Shown: one piece after another, positions 56,871-64,000 of the stretch
How positions within the stretch are numbered: the first letter of the stretch is position 1
Layout: every line of letters begins with the position of its first letter
NCBI GenBank assembly: GCA_019635215.1
Contig: JAHBZZ010000001.1
Span: forward strand, 62,001-126,000
Origin: Nitrosomonas sp.
GTDB lineage: Bacteria; Pseudomonadota; Gammaproteobacteria; Burkholderiales; Nitrosomonadaceae
Reading direction: 5' to 3'
DNA length: 64,000 bases
Notes under the pieces: model-generated
Told to the model about the DNA's origin: nothing
The model's database searches: none
What the model saw: the letters and a program-made list of their open reading frames with translations, nothing else
Translations under genes and position numbers: made by a program

Positions 56871-57208
56871 TGTACTGGCTGACTGAGAATGCGGTATTGG
56901 TTTGTACACACGAATCAGGTCTTGTATCGAATGAACCCTCCCAGAATTTTGTCAGAATCAGAGGTAAGCGTGTTTTAGTCGCCAGAAATCCTGAGAACAG
57001 AACGATTACCGGTTGCCCGAATACAGGCCCTTCCATAAAACCTTGTACGAAAACTTTAAAGGTTACCCGGGGTTATTCTGCACTGGTACGTATCAATGGC
57101 CGCAACGTGTGTTTATCGAATGTAACCGGTTTAACGGATGGCACGCCGCCTGGAATCGTGGCTTACAAAGTCCGCAGCGCAGGGCAAAAGCTTGTTTCGG
57201 AGGTCTGA
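56870..57208 (+). CDS. PAAR-like tip protein
   Basis: 112 residues. Four cysteines (12, 49, 59, 81) and a pattern of short beta turns (GCPNTGPSIKPC, GRNVCLSNVTGLTDGTPPG) suggest a PAAR/DUF4280-like cone that sharpens the spike. The position directly after the spike gene supports this. It overlaps both neighbours by one base. No C-terminal toxin extension is fused to it. Confidence 0.78.
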   Translation: MYWLTENAVLVCTHESGLVSNEPSQNFVRIRGKRVLVARNPENRTITGCPNTGPSIKPCTKTLKVTRGYSALVRINGRNVCLSNVTGLTDGTPPGIVAYKVRSAGQKLVSEV

Positions 57209-57636
57209 TGCCTAAACTGAATACCGCTTGGCGATTCAACCATCCCGATAGTGGCGCCCAGGGCACAGGTATGGGTCTGTATGTCGAGCCCAGCGGAAAA
57301 ATCGCCATGACCAGTAGCCGTGCGGCCATTCGCCAATCCATCTTACTCCTGATGTCTACCATTCCGGGTGAAAGAGTCATGCGCCCTCAATATGGATGCG
57401 ATCTGCATCAACTGGCATTCATGCCCAATGATGCGACCACGCACGGCCTGGCAATTCATTATGTCAGAACGGCACTCGAGCGATGGGAACCACGCATTGA
57501 CATCATACACATAGACGCAAATACAAATGCCGATGACCCTAGCCTGATGGATATCACCTTGAAGTACCGCATACGGAAGCTAAAGCAACCTGAACAATTA
57601 ATCATTGCTTATCACCTTATGGGAGCTGAAACCTGA
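57208..57636 (+). CDS. gp25/GPW baseplate wedge protein
   Basis: A 142-residue T4 gp25-family protein, part of the baseplate and the nucleation point of the sheath. I start it at ATG 57208 with GGAGG upstream and one base shared with the previous stop; a longer frame from 57013 runs through the PAAR gene. Typical text: LLLMSTIPGERVMRPQYGCDL and an ERWEPRIDI segment. Confidence 0.93.
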   Translation: MPKLNTAWRFNHPDSGAQGTGMGLYVEPSGKIAMTSSRAAIRQSILLLMSTIPGERVMRPQYGCDLHQLAFMPNDATTHGLAIHYVRTALERWEPRIDIIHIDANTNADDPSLMDITLKYRIRKLKQPEQLIIAYHLMGAET

Positions 57637-60224
57637 TGCCAATGCAATCTCCTAATTTAGATGATCGGACATTTACAGATCTGGTGGAAGCGGCAAAGCT
57701 CCGCATCAGGCAACGCTGCCCTGAATGGAATGATCTTTCCCCCGGCGATCCGGGAATTGTTCTGCTTGAAGCGTTCGCCTTTCTCACCGAGACCATGATA
57801 TTCCGCCTTAACCGGATTCCGGAAAAAGCCTATATCGAGTTTCTGAAATTGATCGGTGTCCGGCTGACGCCGCCTTCCGCAGCACAGGTCATGCTTGAGT
57901 TTTCTCTCAGTAAACCTCAATCACAGACTGTTGAGATTCCCTTAAACACACGTATCACGACTGCAAGCAGCGCTTCCGGTAAAGATGCACCGGTTTTTAC
58001 CTTGGCTGAAGCTGTCACAATACCGGCAGGAGAAATACGCGCCCAGGCCCGGGCTTATCACTGCAACCAGACTGATGCCGAGCGCATTGGTGTCGGCTCC
58101 GGTCTGCCCGGGCTTACACTGGCTGTCAAACATACGCCGATCATCTCTCCGACATCCGACAAACTGGATCTAATCGTCGGTGTTGAAACACCCGCTGACA
58201 AACTTGAAGCGCATGCCACCGCTGTCAGGTATTTCGATAAATCCTATCGGATTTGGACAGAGGTCGAGAATTTCTCTGAATATGGCGATAATCCATTCGT
58301 ATATATCGCAGACCGGCAGGCAGGCACAATTACATTTGCACCCGCTGTACACCGGTTGGATGATTCCGGATTAATGAAAACAGCACCTGAGGCATTAGCT
58401 GAAATTCCACCCGCCGGCCAGGAAATCCGGGTCTGGTATAAATATGGCGGTGGATCAGCGGGAAATGTATCCACACACGCACTCACAGTATTAAAAGATC
58501 CCATTGCCGGTGTATCAGTCACCAATCCAACACCGGCAACAGGTGGACGCGATCAGGAGTCATTGCAGAATGCTTTGATCAGAGGACCTCAGGAGCTGCA
58601 TTCCTTAAGCCGCGCGGTAACCGCCAGAGATTTCGAGCTCATTGCCACGCAGTGTTCCGGCGCGGTAAATCGAACCAAGGCATTTACCCAGGCGCAACTC
58701 TGGGCGCACGCAACGCCAGGAACGGTTGAAGTAACGCTTGTACCTGAAATCAATATCAACACCGATCAATTACATACCATTACTGCCGACAGTTTGCGAT
58801 CCCACCACATTGAATCTGTACGAAAACAAATCCAAACGGTATTGGACAGCAGAAAGCCGCTCGGAACACACTGCAGCGTTAATTGGATTAATTACAAAAA
58901 AGTCAGTATCAAGGCAAAAATAACAATCCACCGTGAAGAACAGGCCGACCAAGTCAGACAGAGAGTTCTGAACGAACTCTACAGTAGCATTTGTCCGTTT
59001 AAATTACCGTCCGGATCCAAGGCACCCTGGCCATTCGGCCAGAGCCTGAAAGCATGGGATGTCTATAAAATCATTGGATCCGAACCTGCGGTACTTTCAG
59101 TCGATGCGATGCAAATGATTGTAGACGATGTACCGGATACACGCGTTGCCGGTATCTGTGCCGATGCTTTTCAGCAGGAAACTTGGTACAGTGGCTGCGA
59201 TGAACGCGTCTTCAGATCCACCAACAATGGTTCCAGTTGGGAACTGCTCATCCGATTCGAGGGTGAAACAGTAGAACGTATTCAATCCTTCCCGATTGAG
59301 TCATGCCACAGCATCCGCCATGCCGGCCTGCTTGCCGTCACGACAAAAGTATCGTCACATATCTCATCCGTAAAAATTTCCAAAGATTGTGGGCAAACCT
59401 GGATAGCCGCGCAACAATTTCAGTTTAACATCGACGATATCGCATGGGTGGATCGGGATGGTTTTCCATATCTTTTACTGGCAAGTGAAAAAGGACTCTA
59501 CGAACTCAGCCTGCAAGACAAAGCTGTCCCCGTTCAGATTCTTGTTGATACAAAGCTCCCGGAGCATGGTTTTCGTGCGGTTACAGTCTCATCCGCGCTC
59601 GGCGGGCGGACTTTTGTCGCGGCCGCCGGTTACGAAAACAAAGGCATTTACTTATCATTTGAAGGCGGAAGATCAGGCAGCTTTCAGAATATCGGCCTTG
59701 CAGGAGAATTGATCGAAGCCCTTTCGGTGCAACATAAAGGTCCTCACCGGTATCTCTGGGCCGGTATCGCTGCGCCGGGTTCCGACCAGGGTAAAGGCTG
59801 CTTGCGCTGGACTTTATCCGAATCCGCTATTAACCCTGAAGGCTGGAAAGCCTACTCCAAAAACTGGGCGGCGGGCGGATGCAGATCACTGGCTTTTCAA
59901 GGATCGATGGTATTGGCCGCCTCGTACCGCCTAGGCGTGCTGAGATTGAATTCCGATTTGCACAATCCTGAATGGGAAACGCTGAACGCTTCCGAATGCG
60001 GCCTACCTTTAAAAGATGTTGGCAAGCTGGAAACAATTACTACCGTAGCAAGCGCAGTAAATGCCAATGTTATTATGGCTGGCAGCATACTGGGCATCTA
60101 CCGTAGCCTGGATGGCGGCCTGCATTATGCCAAATGCTCTCAGCATGAATTTAGTGACGAAGTTCGAATTCCGCCGAATTGGCTGTTCTATTCCGGCACA
60201 CATGAAATAAAGATTAACAGCTAA
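57636..60224 (+). CDS. Baseplate J-like protein fused to an Asp-box beta-propeller
   Basis: 862 residues in two parts. Residues ~1-490 are a baseplate wedge protein (gp6/Pvc11 type): CPEWNDLSPGDPGIVLLEAFAFLTE, RLTPPSAAQVMLEFS, GGRDQESLQNALIRGP and ITIHREEQADQVRQRVLNEL. Residues ~505-860 carry Asp-box repeats STNNGSSW (528), SKDCGQTW (582) and SLDGGLHY (824), the mark of sialidase/BNR-type propellers. Standard homologues stop near the wedge, so the propeller is an added domain, possibly for glycan or receptor binding or baseplate decoration. It starts one base inside the preceding stop. Confidence 0.88.
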   Translation: MPMQSPNLDDRTFTDLVEAAKLRIRQRCPEWNDLSPGDPGIVLLEAFAFLTETMIFRLNRIPEKAYIEFLKLIGVRLTPPSAAQVMLEFSLSKPQSQTVEIPLNTRITTASSASGKDAPVFTLAEAVTIPAGEIRAQARAYHCNQTDAERIGVGSGLPGLTLAVKHTPIISPTSDKLDLIVGVETPADKLEAHATAVRYFDKSYRIWTEVENFSEYGDNPFVYIADRQAGTITFAPAVHRLDDSGLMKTAPEALAEIPPAGQEIRVWYKYGGGSAGNVSTHALTVLKDPIAGVSVTNPTPATGGRDQESLQNALIRGPQELHSLSRAVTARDFELIATQCSGAVNRTKAFTQAQLWAHATPGTVEVTLVPEININTDQLHTITADSLRSHHIESVRKQIQTVLDSRKPLGTHCSVNWINYKKVSIKAKITIHREEQADQVRQRVLNELYSSICPFKLPSGSKAPWPFGQSLKAWDVYKIIGSEPAVLSVDAMQMIVDDVPDTRVAGICADAFQQETWYSGCDERVFRSTNNGSSWELLIRFEGETVERIQSFPIESCHSIRHAGLLAVTTKVSSHISSVKISKDCGQTWIAAQQFQFNIDDIAWVDRDGFPYLLLASEKGLYELSLQDKAVPVQILVDTKLPEHGFRAVTVSSALGGRTFVAAAGYENKGIYLSFEGGRSGSFQNIGLAGELIEALSVQHKGPHRYLWAGIAAPGSDQGKGCLRWTLSESAINPEGWKAYSKNWAAGGCRSLAFQGSMVLAASYRLGVLRLNSDLHNPEWETLNASECGLPLKDVGKLETITTVASAVNANVIMAGSILGIYRSLDGGLHYAKCSQHEFSDEVRIPPNWLFYSGTHEIKINS

Positions 60225-60225
60225 A

Positions 60226-60771
60226 ATGAAGCATCAGGAACTGAAGCAATTACTACCGGAGATCTTTCAAAGAACCGACCAGCCCGGTTCACCGCTTTAT
60301 GGCCTGTTACAGGCAATGGAGATATTGTCTGAACCGGCGGAAACGATTCTGCGACAACTGCCGGTCTACTTTAATCCTTACACTGCTCCGGAAATTTTTC
60401 TGCCATTTTTGGCAAGCTGGGTGGATTTAGACCGTTTTTTTTCTTCAATGCCCGGTTCAGCCGCTGCCCAAACAGAGTTATTGCAGCTGCTCGATAGCGG
60501 ACGCCTGCGCGAATTGATTGCAGCAGCAATCCGATTATCGAAATTACGGGGCACTGCCACCGGTCTGCAATTGTTTCTTGAAACTGCAACAGGCGTGAGA
60601 AACTTCACTATTGACGAAAATGTTTTGCAGGAAAATAATGATGTCATGCCCTTTCATATCAAAATTACTGCGCCAAAAACCGCGCAAAAATATCAAGCGC
60701 TGATTGAAAGAATCATTGAACAGGAAAAACCGGTATACGTTACGCATCATTTGGAGTTTAGCCCTCATTAA
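60226..60771 (+). CDS. gpI-like phage tail/baseplate protein
   Basis: A 181-residue protein similar to the P2 gpI / TIGR02242 tail group, which caps the wedge and may link fibres. LPVYFNPYTAPEIFLPFLASWVDL and LIAAAIRLSKLRGTATGLQLFLETATG are its family-like segments. One base after the preceding stop. No tail-fibre gene follows it. Confidence 0.85.
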   Translation: MKHQELKQLLPEIFQRTDQPGSPLYGLLQAMEILSEPAETILRQLPVYFNPYTAPEIFLPFLASWVDLDRFFSSMPGSAAAQTELLQLLDSGRLRELIAAAIRLSKLRGTATGLQLFLETATGVRNFTIDENVLQENNDVMPFHIKITAPKTAQKYQALIERIIEQEKPVYVTHHLEFSPH

Positions 60772-60786
60772 AAGGAGAAGCATACC

Positions 60787-62001
60787 ATGGTCAAAATAGT
60801 CGAAATTACCCAATCTTCGGATACAGTGACCTGCGATACAAACGGTCAAGCGAGCATTCAGTTTAATGTGAATAACATCAGCGCTTCTCGATTACGCGTA
60901 GGCGCCAAAATTATTACTGAAAAACCCGCAAAAGAATCATGGTTCCACATCGTGGATAAAACCGAGAAAAAGCTCGAAATCGACGCCACCGATCATTTCT
61001 CAGTTCAGATCAATGCAAGCGATGCAGCGGCAGGAAGCTATAAACTTCGTCTGCTGGTTTACAACATTGAAAATTCTGATGAAGACTATACCGAAAGTGA
61101 AACGATTGCAGTCAATGTTCCAGCCCGGGAAGAAGCTCCCGAACCGGAGCCCAAATCCAAAATGTGGATTGTCTGGTTGCTGGTCGGTATTTTAGTGATT
61201 GCTTCACTTGCGGTCGGTTATTATGTTTTCAAAGGCCCGGATGAAGCAGAACCGGTTGAACAAAAAGACAGCCTGACAGTGATTATGCCAGGCGTGATCG
61301 GAAAGCCTTTCGAAGAGGCAAAAACCATGCTGGAAGATCTGGAATTTACTGAAATAACAACAGAAACTCGGTTCGATGCCGCAAAAGCGGCCAATACAGT
61401 GCTGGAACAGACTCCTGCAGTAAAAACCAAAGTCGACGTGCGTACTACCGCGGTAACATTGATTCTGGCAAATTCAGTTACGACTATGCCTGACATCAAA
61501 GATATGACCCTGCAAGGCGCAAAAGAACGCTTGGCAAGTAAAGGCTTCAATCTGCGGAATATCGTCACTGAACCCAAATTCGACGCATCGAAACCTGCCG
61601 GCACCATTCTGGCACAATCGCCAGGACCCAATGCAGAAGTCAGCGCGGCAGAAACCAAAGTCACACTGACGATCGCTGATCCCGGCATTGAGGTACCGAA
61701 TGTCAGAAACAAGCTGCTTCAGGACGGGCTGATCAAGCTGCAATCGGCGAAATTGGCGCTGGGTGATATCAGCACACAATTCAAATCTGATCTGGCAGAA
61801 GGAACAATTATTGACCAAACGCCACGCAGTGGAAAAGTTCCTGAGAAAACCGAAATAAACCTTGTTGTGTCGACAAAAAAACAGGCCGCTATCGCGAACC
61901 CGATTTTTCTGGAGGCCATCATCAACTCTGGAATCAAGCATAGCACGCGTATTACCCGCCAGCTTGCGCCAGAGAAATCGAATACAGACTCAGATCAGTA
62001 A
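60787..62001 (+). CDS. Single-pass membrane protein with three PASTA domains
   Basis: 404 residues. Residues ~1-112 form a beta-sandwich, Ig-like domain. One transmembrane helix lies at 126-148 ([23 protein letters not shown]), preceded by KSK and followed by acids, so the N-terminus is predicted cytoplasmic. Three PASTA domains occupy ~164-232, ~232-302 and ~303-370, each with a VIGKPFEEA- or VRNKLLQDG-type entry and a QTPAVKTKV-like turn. PASTA domains bind peptidoglycan or muropeptides in bacterial kinases and PBPs. There is no kinase or PBP domain here. It lies 15 bp after the gpI-like gene and has a ribosome-binding site (AAAGGAGAAG). I infer it anchors the machine to the envelope. Confidence 0.85.
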   Translation: MVKIVEITQSSDTVTCDTNGQASIQFNVNNISASRLRVGAKIITEKPAKESWFHIVDKTEKKLEIDATDHFSVQINASDAAAGSYKLRLLVYNIENSDEDYTESETIAVNVPAREEAPEPEPKSKMWIVWLLVGILVIASLAVGYYVFKGPDEAEPVEQKDSLTVIMPGVIGKPFEEAKTMLEDLEFTEITTETRFDAAKAANTVLEQTPAVKTKVDVRTTAVTLILANSVTTMPDIKDMTLQGAKERLASKGFNLRNIVTEPKFDASKPAGTILAQSPGPNAEVSAAETKVTLTIADPGIEVPNVRNKLLQDGLIKLQSAKLALGDISTQFKSDLAEGTIIDQTPRSGKVPEKTEINLVVSTKKQAAIANPIFLEAIINSGIKHSTRITRQLAPEKSNTDSDQ

Positions 62002-62015
62002 CATTATCGATCGCC

Positions 62016-62564
62016 ATGAGTACTACGAAGATCGTCATTATTTGCTTATTCCTGCTGATGGCGATCTTCTTTATCGGCTTAAGCCTGAATCTGATCGAAA
62101 AACCGAATCATGGGGTATCCGGAGAAAGTAAAGCGCAGCAGCGGGAAGTCGCATCGGATTACAAAAAAGACAGCTGGGTTAGCGTCATTGACGGATTACT
62201 GGCGCCATTTGCCGCTTCTCTTAAATCTGAAGACATTGACATCGATTGCTCGCACACAAAAACAGGATTCCACCTGAGCGAACAAACGCCCGTTTGCAAA
62301 ATTTCGATACCCGGATTCAGTGAATCATTTAAAAAGTTGTCGTTCAGGCCCGATAAACGCAACGTTCAATTGAAGATTACCTTTTCACCGACAGATGGCG
62401 ATAAGCAAGATCCTTTTTTCTGGCCTTCAGATGAATTTGACGATGACACGATTAATTTTGTCATTCTGGGGAATGCCGATATGAAAGGAAAAACAGTGGC
62501 AACAATTGTTATCGAATGCCGCAACTGCTCCGATCAGCGGAAAGTCAAAATAGCGTTTGAATAA
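62016..62564 (+). CDS. Single-pass membrane protein at the end of the injection locus
   Basis: A 182-residue protein without known relatives to me. One transmembrane helix at ~5-26, then a soluble domain, presumably periplasmic. Residues ~85-130 include CSHTKTGFHLSEQTPVCK and a late CRNCS, so disulphides are possible. It follows the PASTA gene by 14 bp and ends the operon. A partner in envelope attachment is inferred from position only. Confidence 0.65.
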   Translation: MSTTKIVIICLFLLMAIFFIGLSLNLIEKPNHGVSGESKAQQREVASDYKKDSWVSVIDGLLAPFAASLKSEDIDIDCSHTKTGFHLSEQTPVCKISIPGFSESFKKLSFRPDKRNVQLKITFSPTDGDKQDPFFWPSDEFDDDTINFVILGNADMKGKTVATIVIECRNCSDQRKVKIAFE

Positions 62565-62607
62565 ATTTTCCGATTGACATGAGCACTGTTTCGAGTGTCA
62601 TTACAGA

Positions 62608-63303
62608 TTATCGTTTCAGGGCTCTGTCAATTCGCAACGCCTTGATAATGGCGGGAATCGATCCAATCAAAAAGAATAACGACCAAATAGCTGCCAGAAT
62701 GGCATTGATCAGCGCGCCGATATCATCGGTAATAGAGGCTAGAAACGGTGGCGCTATTCCATGAAGAAATCCGAGTAAAATCGTCGCCACTAAAGAAGTC
62801 ACGATCAAAAGCACCAATCCTTTGTTCTGTAAAAAGCGCTGATGCGCCAGAACCAGAAAAACCACAAAGGCGACCTTAAAAGTCATAATGAATGCCAGCG
62901 TAGTCGCCGCTGCACCCACTTTAAAATCTGCAAATTCAGCAAAATAAATCGCCGTGCCGAACGGTACCGCCAGCAACAATGAAACCATGAGCATCAAGAG
63001 ACCAAATGCTGTGAATATCGCAACAATTGCACCCAATAATGTCAACAAAGCGACAATGAACGTAATGATCCCCTGAATGCGGCCATGAATTCTGTCAGGT
63101 ACGATCAAGGCTGTACCCACCAACAAAATGGAAAACAACAGCAACCAATCCAGCCACGCAAGATACACAATCCCGAGGCCCGGTGTTGATAGATTGCCAT
63201 TATTCACACCCAGAAAAAACTGAGCGCCCAATTCAACCGCAAACACAATAACCAGGCAAACAACTGATGCACAAAAGAAAGGAATTCTCAGCTTATCAAA
63301 CAA
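62608..63303 (-). CDS. Polytopic membrane protein
   Basis: A 231-residue, very hydrophobic protein with six to seven predicted transmembrane helices and few charged loops. Function and family not recognised. It runs convergently toward the injection locus (43 bp between stops), so it may or may not be part of it. A short basic tail (KALRIDRALKR) ends the protein. Confidence 0.7.
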   Translation of the reverse strand: MFDKLRIPFFCASVVCLVIVFAVELGAQFFLGVNNGNLSTPGLGIVYLAWLDWLLLFSILLVGTALIVPDRIHGRIQGIITFIVALLTLLGAIVAIFTAFGLLMLMVSLLLAVPFGTAIYFAEFADFKVGAAATTLAFIMTFKVAFVVFLVLAHQRFLQNKGLVLLIVTSLVATILLGFLHGIAPPFLASITDDIGALINAILAAIWSLFFLIGSIPAIIKALRIDRALKR

Positions 63304-63524
63304 CGTTACACTCCTTTACCCAATTACTAAAGAACGATTTCTTGCTATCATTTGTTCGTATGCTTCCGGTGCGTGTATTCCTCACTATTAAAACGGTCGC
63401 TGGAATACAACATACACACTGAAAGTCATAGCATATCATGTAAATTATTTAGATTGGCCGAGTTCAACGTTTTCGGCCGATGCAATCTGCAACCCGGCAT
63501 AATCTATTTCAACGGGCCACAAAA

Positions 63525-64000
63525 ATGCTTTTCAGTAAACCATTTATGCCCCCTCTCCGACACTTATGTGGTGTTTTCATAGTGTTGGTTATTGGTTGTA
63601 CTGCACCCGGCTCTCATATCTCAAGCATACCAATACACAATCTTTATCAGCTCGGTATGGATGCCTATCGACAGGGCAATCTGCAACAGGCGCAACTTTA
63701 CTGGAGCCAGGGGTTAAACAAAGCCCATCAGGACGAAAATAAGACTACATGGCCTGCCGCTTTTCTCACAGGACTTGCACGCATCAAGGAAAGCCTGGGA
63801 AATTATAAAGAAGCCATTGACCTGGCCGCTCAGGCACAACAAACTACCGATACGCTATCCGATTCCGAGTTGAAAGCCGAGACACATGTCATCATGGGCC
63901 AGGCATACCGGCAAATGGGAAATTACCCGGAAGCAAAACACCATTCTGAACAGGCCCAGCTTCTTGCGCAACAGATCGGAAATTTGCAACTCGCAAGTGA
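63525..64000 (+). CDS. TPR-repeat lipoprotein, 3' end cut off
   Basis: Runs off the window's right edge; 158 residues are visible. A signal peptide ends with the lipobox VIGC, Cys25. Three TPR-like repeats follow (YQLGMDAYRQGNLQQAQLYW, FLTGLARIKESLGNYKEAID and MGQAYRQMGNYPEAKHHSEQ). Proteins with this front often carry a CHAT protease or further TPRs beyond; that cannot be seen. Start chosen at ATG 63525 for the signal peptide. Confidence 0.75.
   Translation, partial: MLFSKPFMPPLRHLCGVFIVLVIGCTAPGSHISSIPIHNLYQLGMDAYRQGNLQQAQLYWSQGLNKAHQDENKTTWPAAFLTGLARIKESLGNYKEAIDLAAQAQQTTDTLSDSELKAETHVIMGQAYRQMGNYPEAKHHSEQAQLLAQQIGNLQLAS

Noticed and set aside
57013-57207. Longer N-terminus for the gp25 protein
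   Set aside because: It runs through the PAAR-like gene in another frame; ATG 57208 has a GGAGG site and fits the family length.
50713-62564. Reading the tail genes as a prophage
   Set aside because: No capsid, portal, terminase, integrase, holin or lysin gene is present, and the spike lacks a lysozyme domain; membrane and PASTA proteins follow instead.
50713-62564. Reading the locus as a type VI secretion system
   Set aside because: No TssB/TssC pair, TssJLM membrane complex or ClpV; the sheath is one phage-type protein and the tube is gp19-like.
62608-62764. Plus-strand open frame opposite the polytopic membrane gene
   Set aside because: It lies inside a long hydrophobic coding frame on the other strand and has no protein character of its own.

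Overview
The window looks like chromosome from a betaproteobacterium, most probably an ammonia oxidiser of the Nitrosomonas group. This is inferred from the gene complement and protein style; no rRNA or ammonia-oxidation gene is present to prove it. Housekeeping genes dominate: cell shape (mreBCD-mrdA-rodA-rlpA), the amidotransferase gatCAB, purines (purEKC), histidine (a short HisG with HisD), DNA replication and repair (holB, tmk, uvrB), malate dehydrogenase and hemW. A tRNA-Gly/tRNA-Cys pair lies near 22.6-22.8 kb.

Layout. 1-5.7 kb: partial DUF839/PhoX-like protein, HtrA-type protease, tmk-holB, ampD and a membrane-anchored helical-repeat protein. 5.8-16.2 kb: gatB, gatA and gatC on the minus strand, divergent from the mre/rod elongasome cluster. 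16.6-22.2 kb: TraB-family protein, ABC exporter and a Lon-like protease. 22.2-23.7 kb: two tRNAs, a 39-bp insertion-sequence scar and a DUF4231 membrane protein. 23.7-34.3 kb: pur operon, exbD, sodB, hisG, hisD, an rRNA methyltransferase, uvrB and an aminotransferase. 34.3-37 kb is visibly AT-richer: flhDC, a collapsed IS5-family element and a prolyl iminopeptidase gene whose stop codon lies inside the element's terminal repeat. 37.2-50.2 kb: patatin, TerC, universal stress protein, metallo-hydrolase, an orphan GAF-GspE ATPase, small envelope proteins, mdh, hemW and an FtsX-type permease.

50.2-62.6 kb holds the most striking unit: a compact contractile injection system (phage-tail-like nanomachine). 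After a 143-bp palindromic MITE-like repeat and a possible promoter come, tightly packed on one strand, a DUF4255 cap-type protein, one sheath, one tube, a disordered 478-residue protein with a repeated PPAHW motif, a LysM-like baseplate adapter, a VgrG-like spike, a PAAR-like tip, a gp25 wedge protein, a baseplate-J protein fused to an Asp-box beta-propeller, and a gpI-like tail protein. They are followed by a membrane protein with a cytoplasmic beta domain, one transmembrane helix and three PASTA domains, and then by a second single-pass membrane protein. No holin, lysin, capsid or packaging gene is seen, and no AAA+ ATPase is visible in the window. I infer an envelope-anchored injection system, with the PASTA protein as the proposed peptidoglycan anchor. 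The window closes with a convergent polytopic membrane protein and a truncated TPR lipoprotein.
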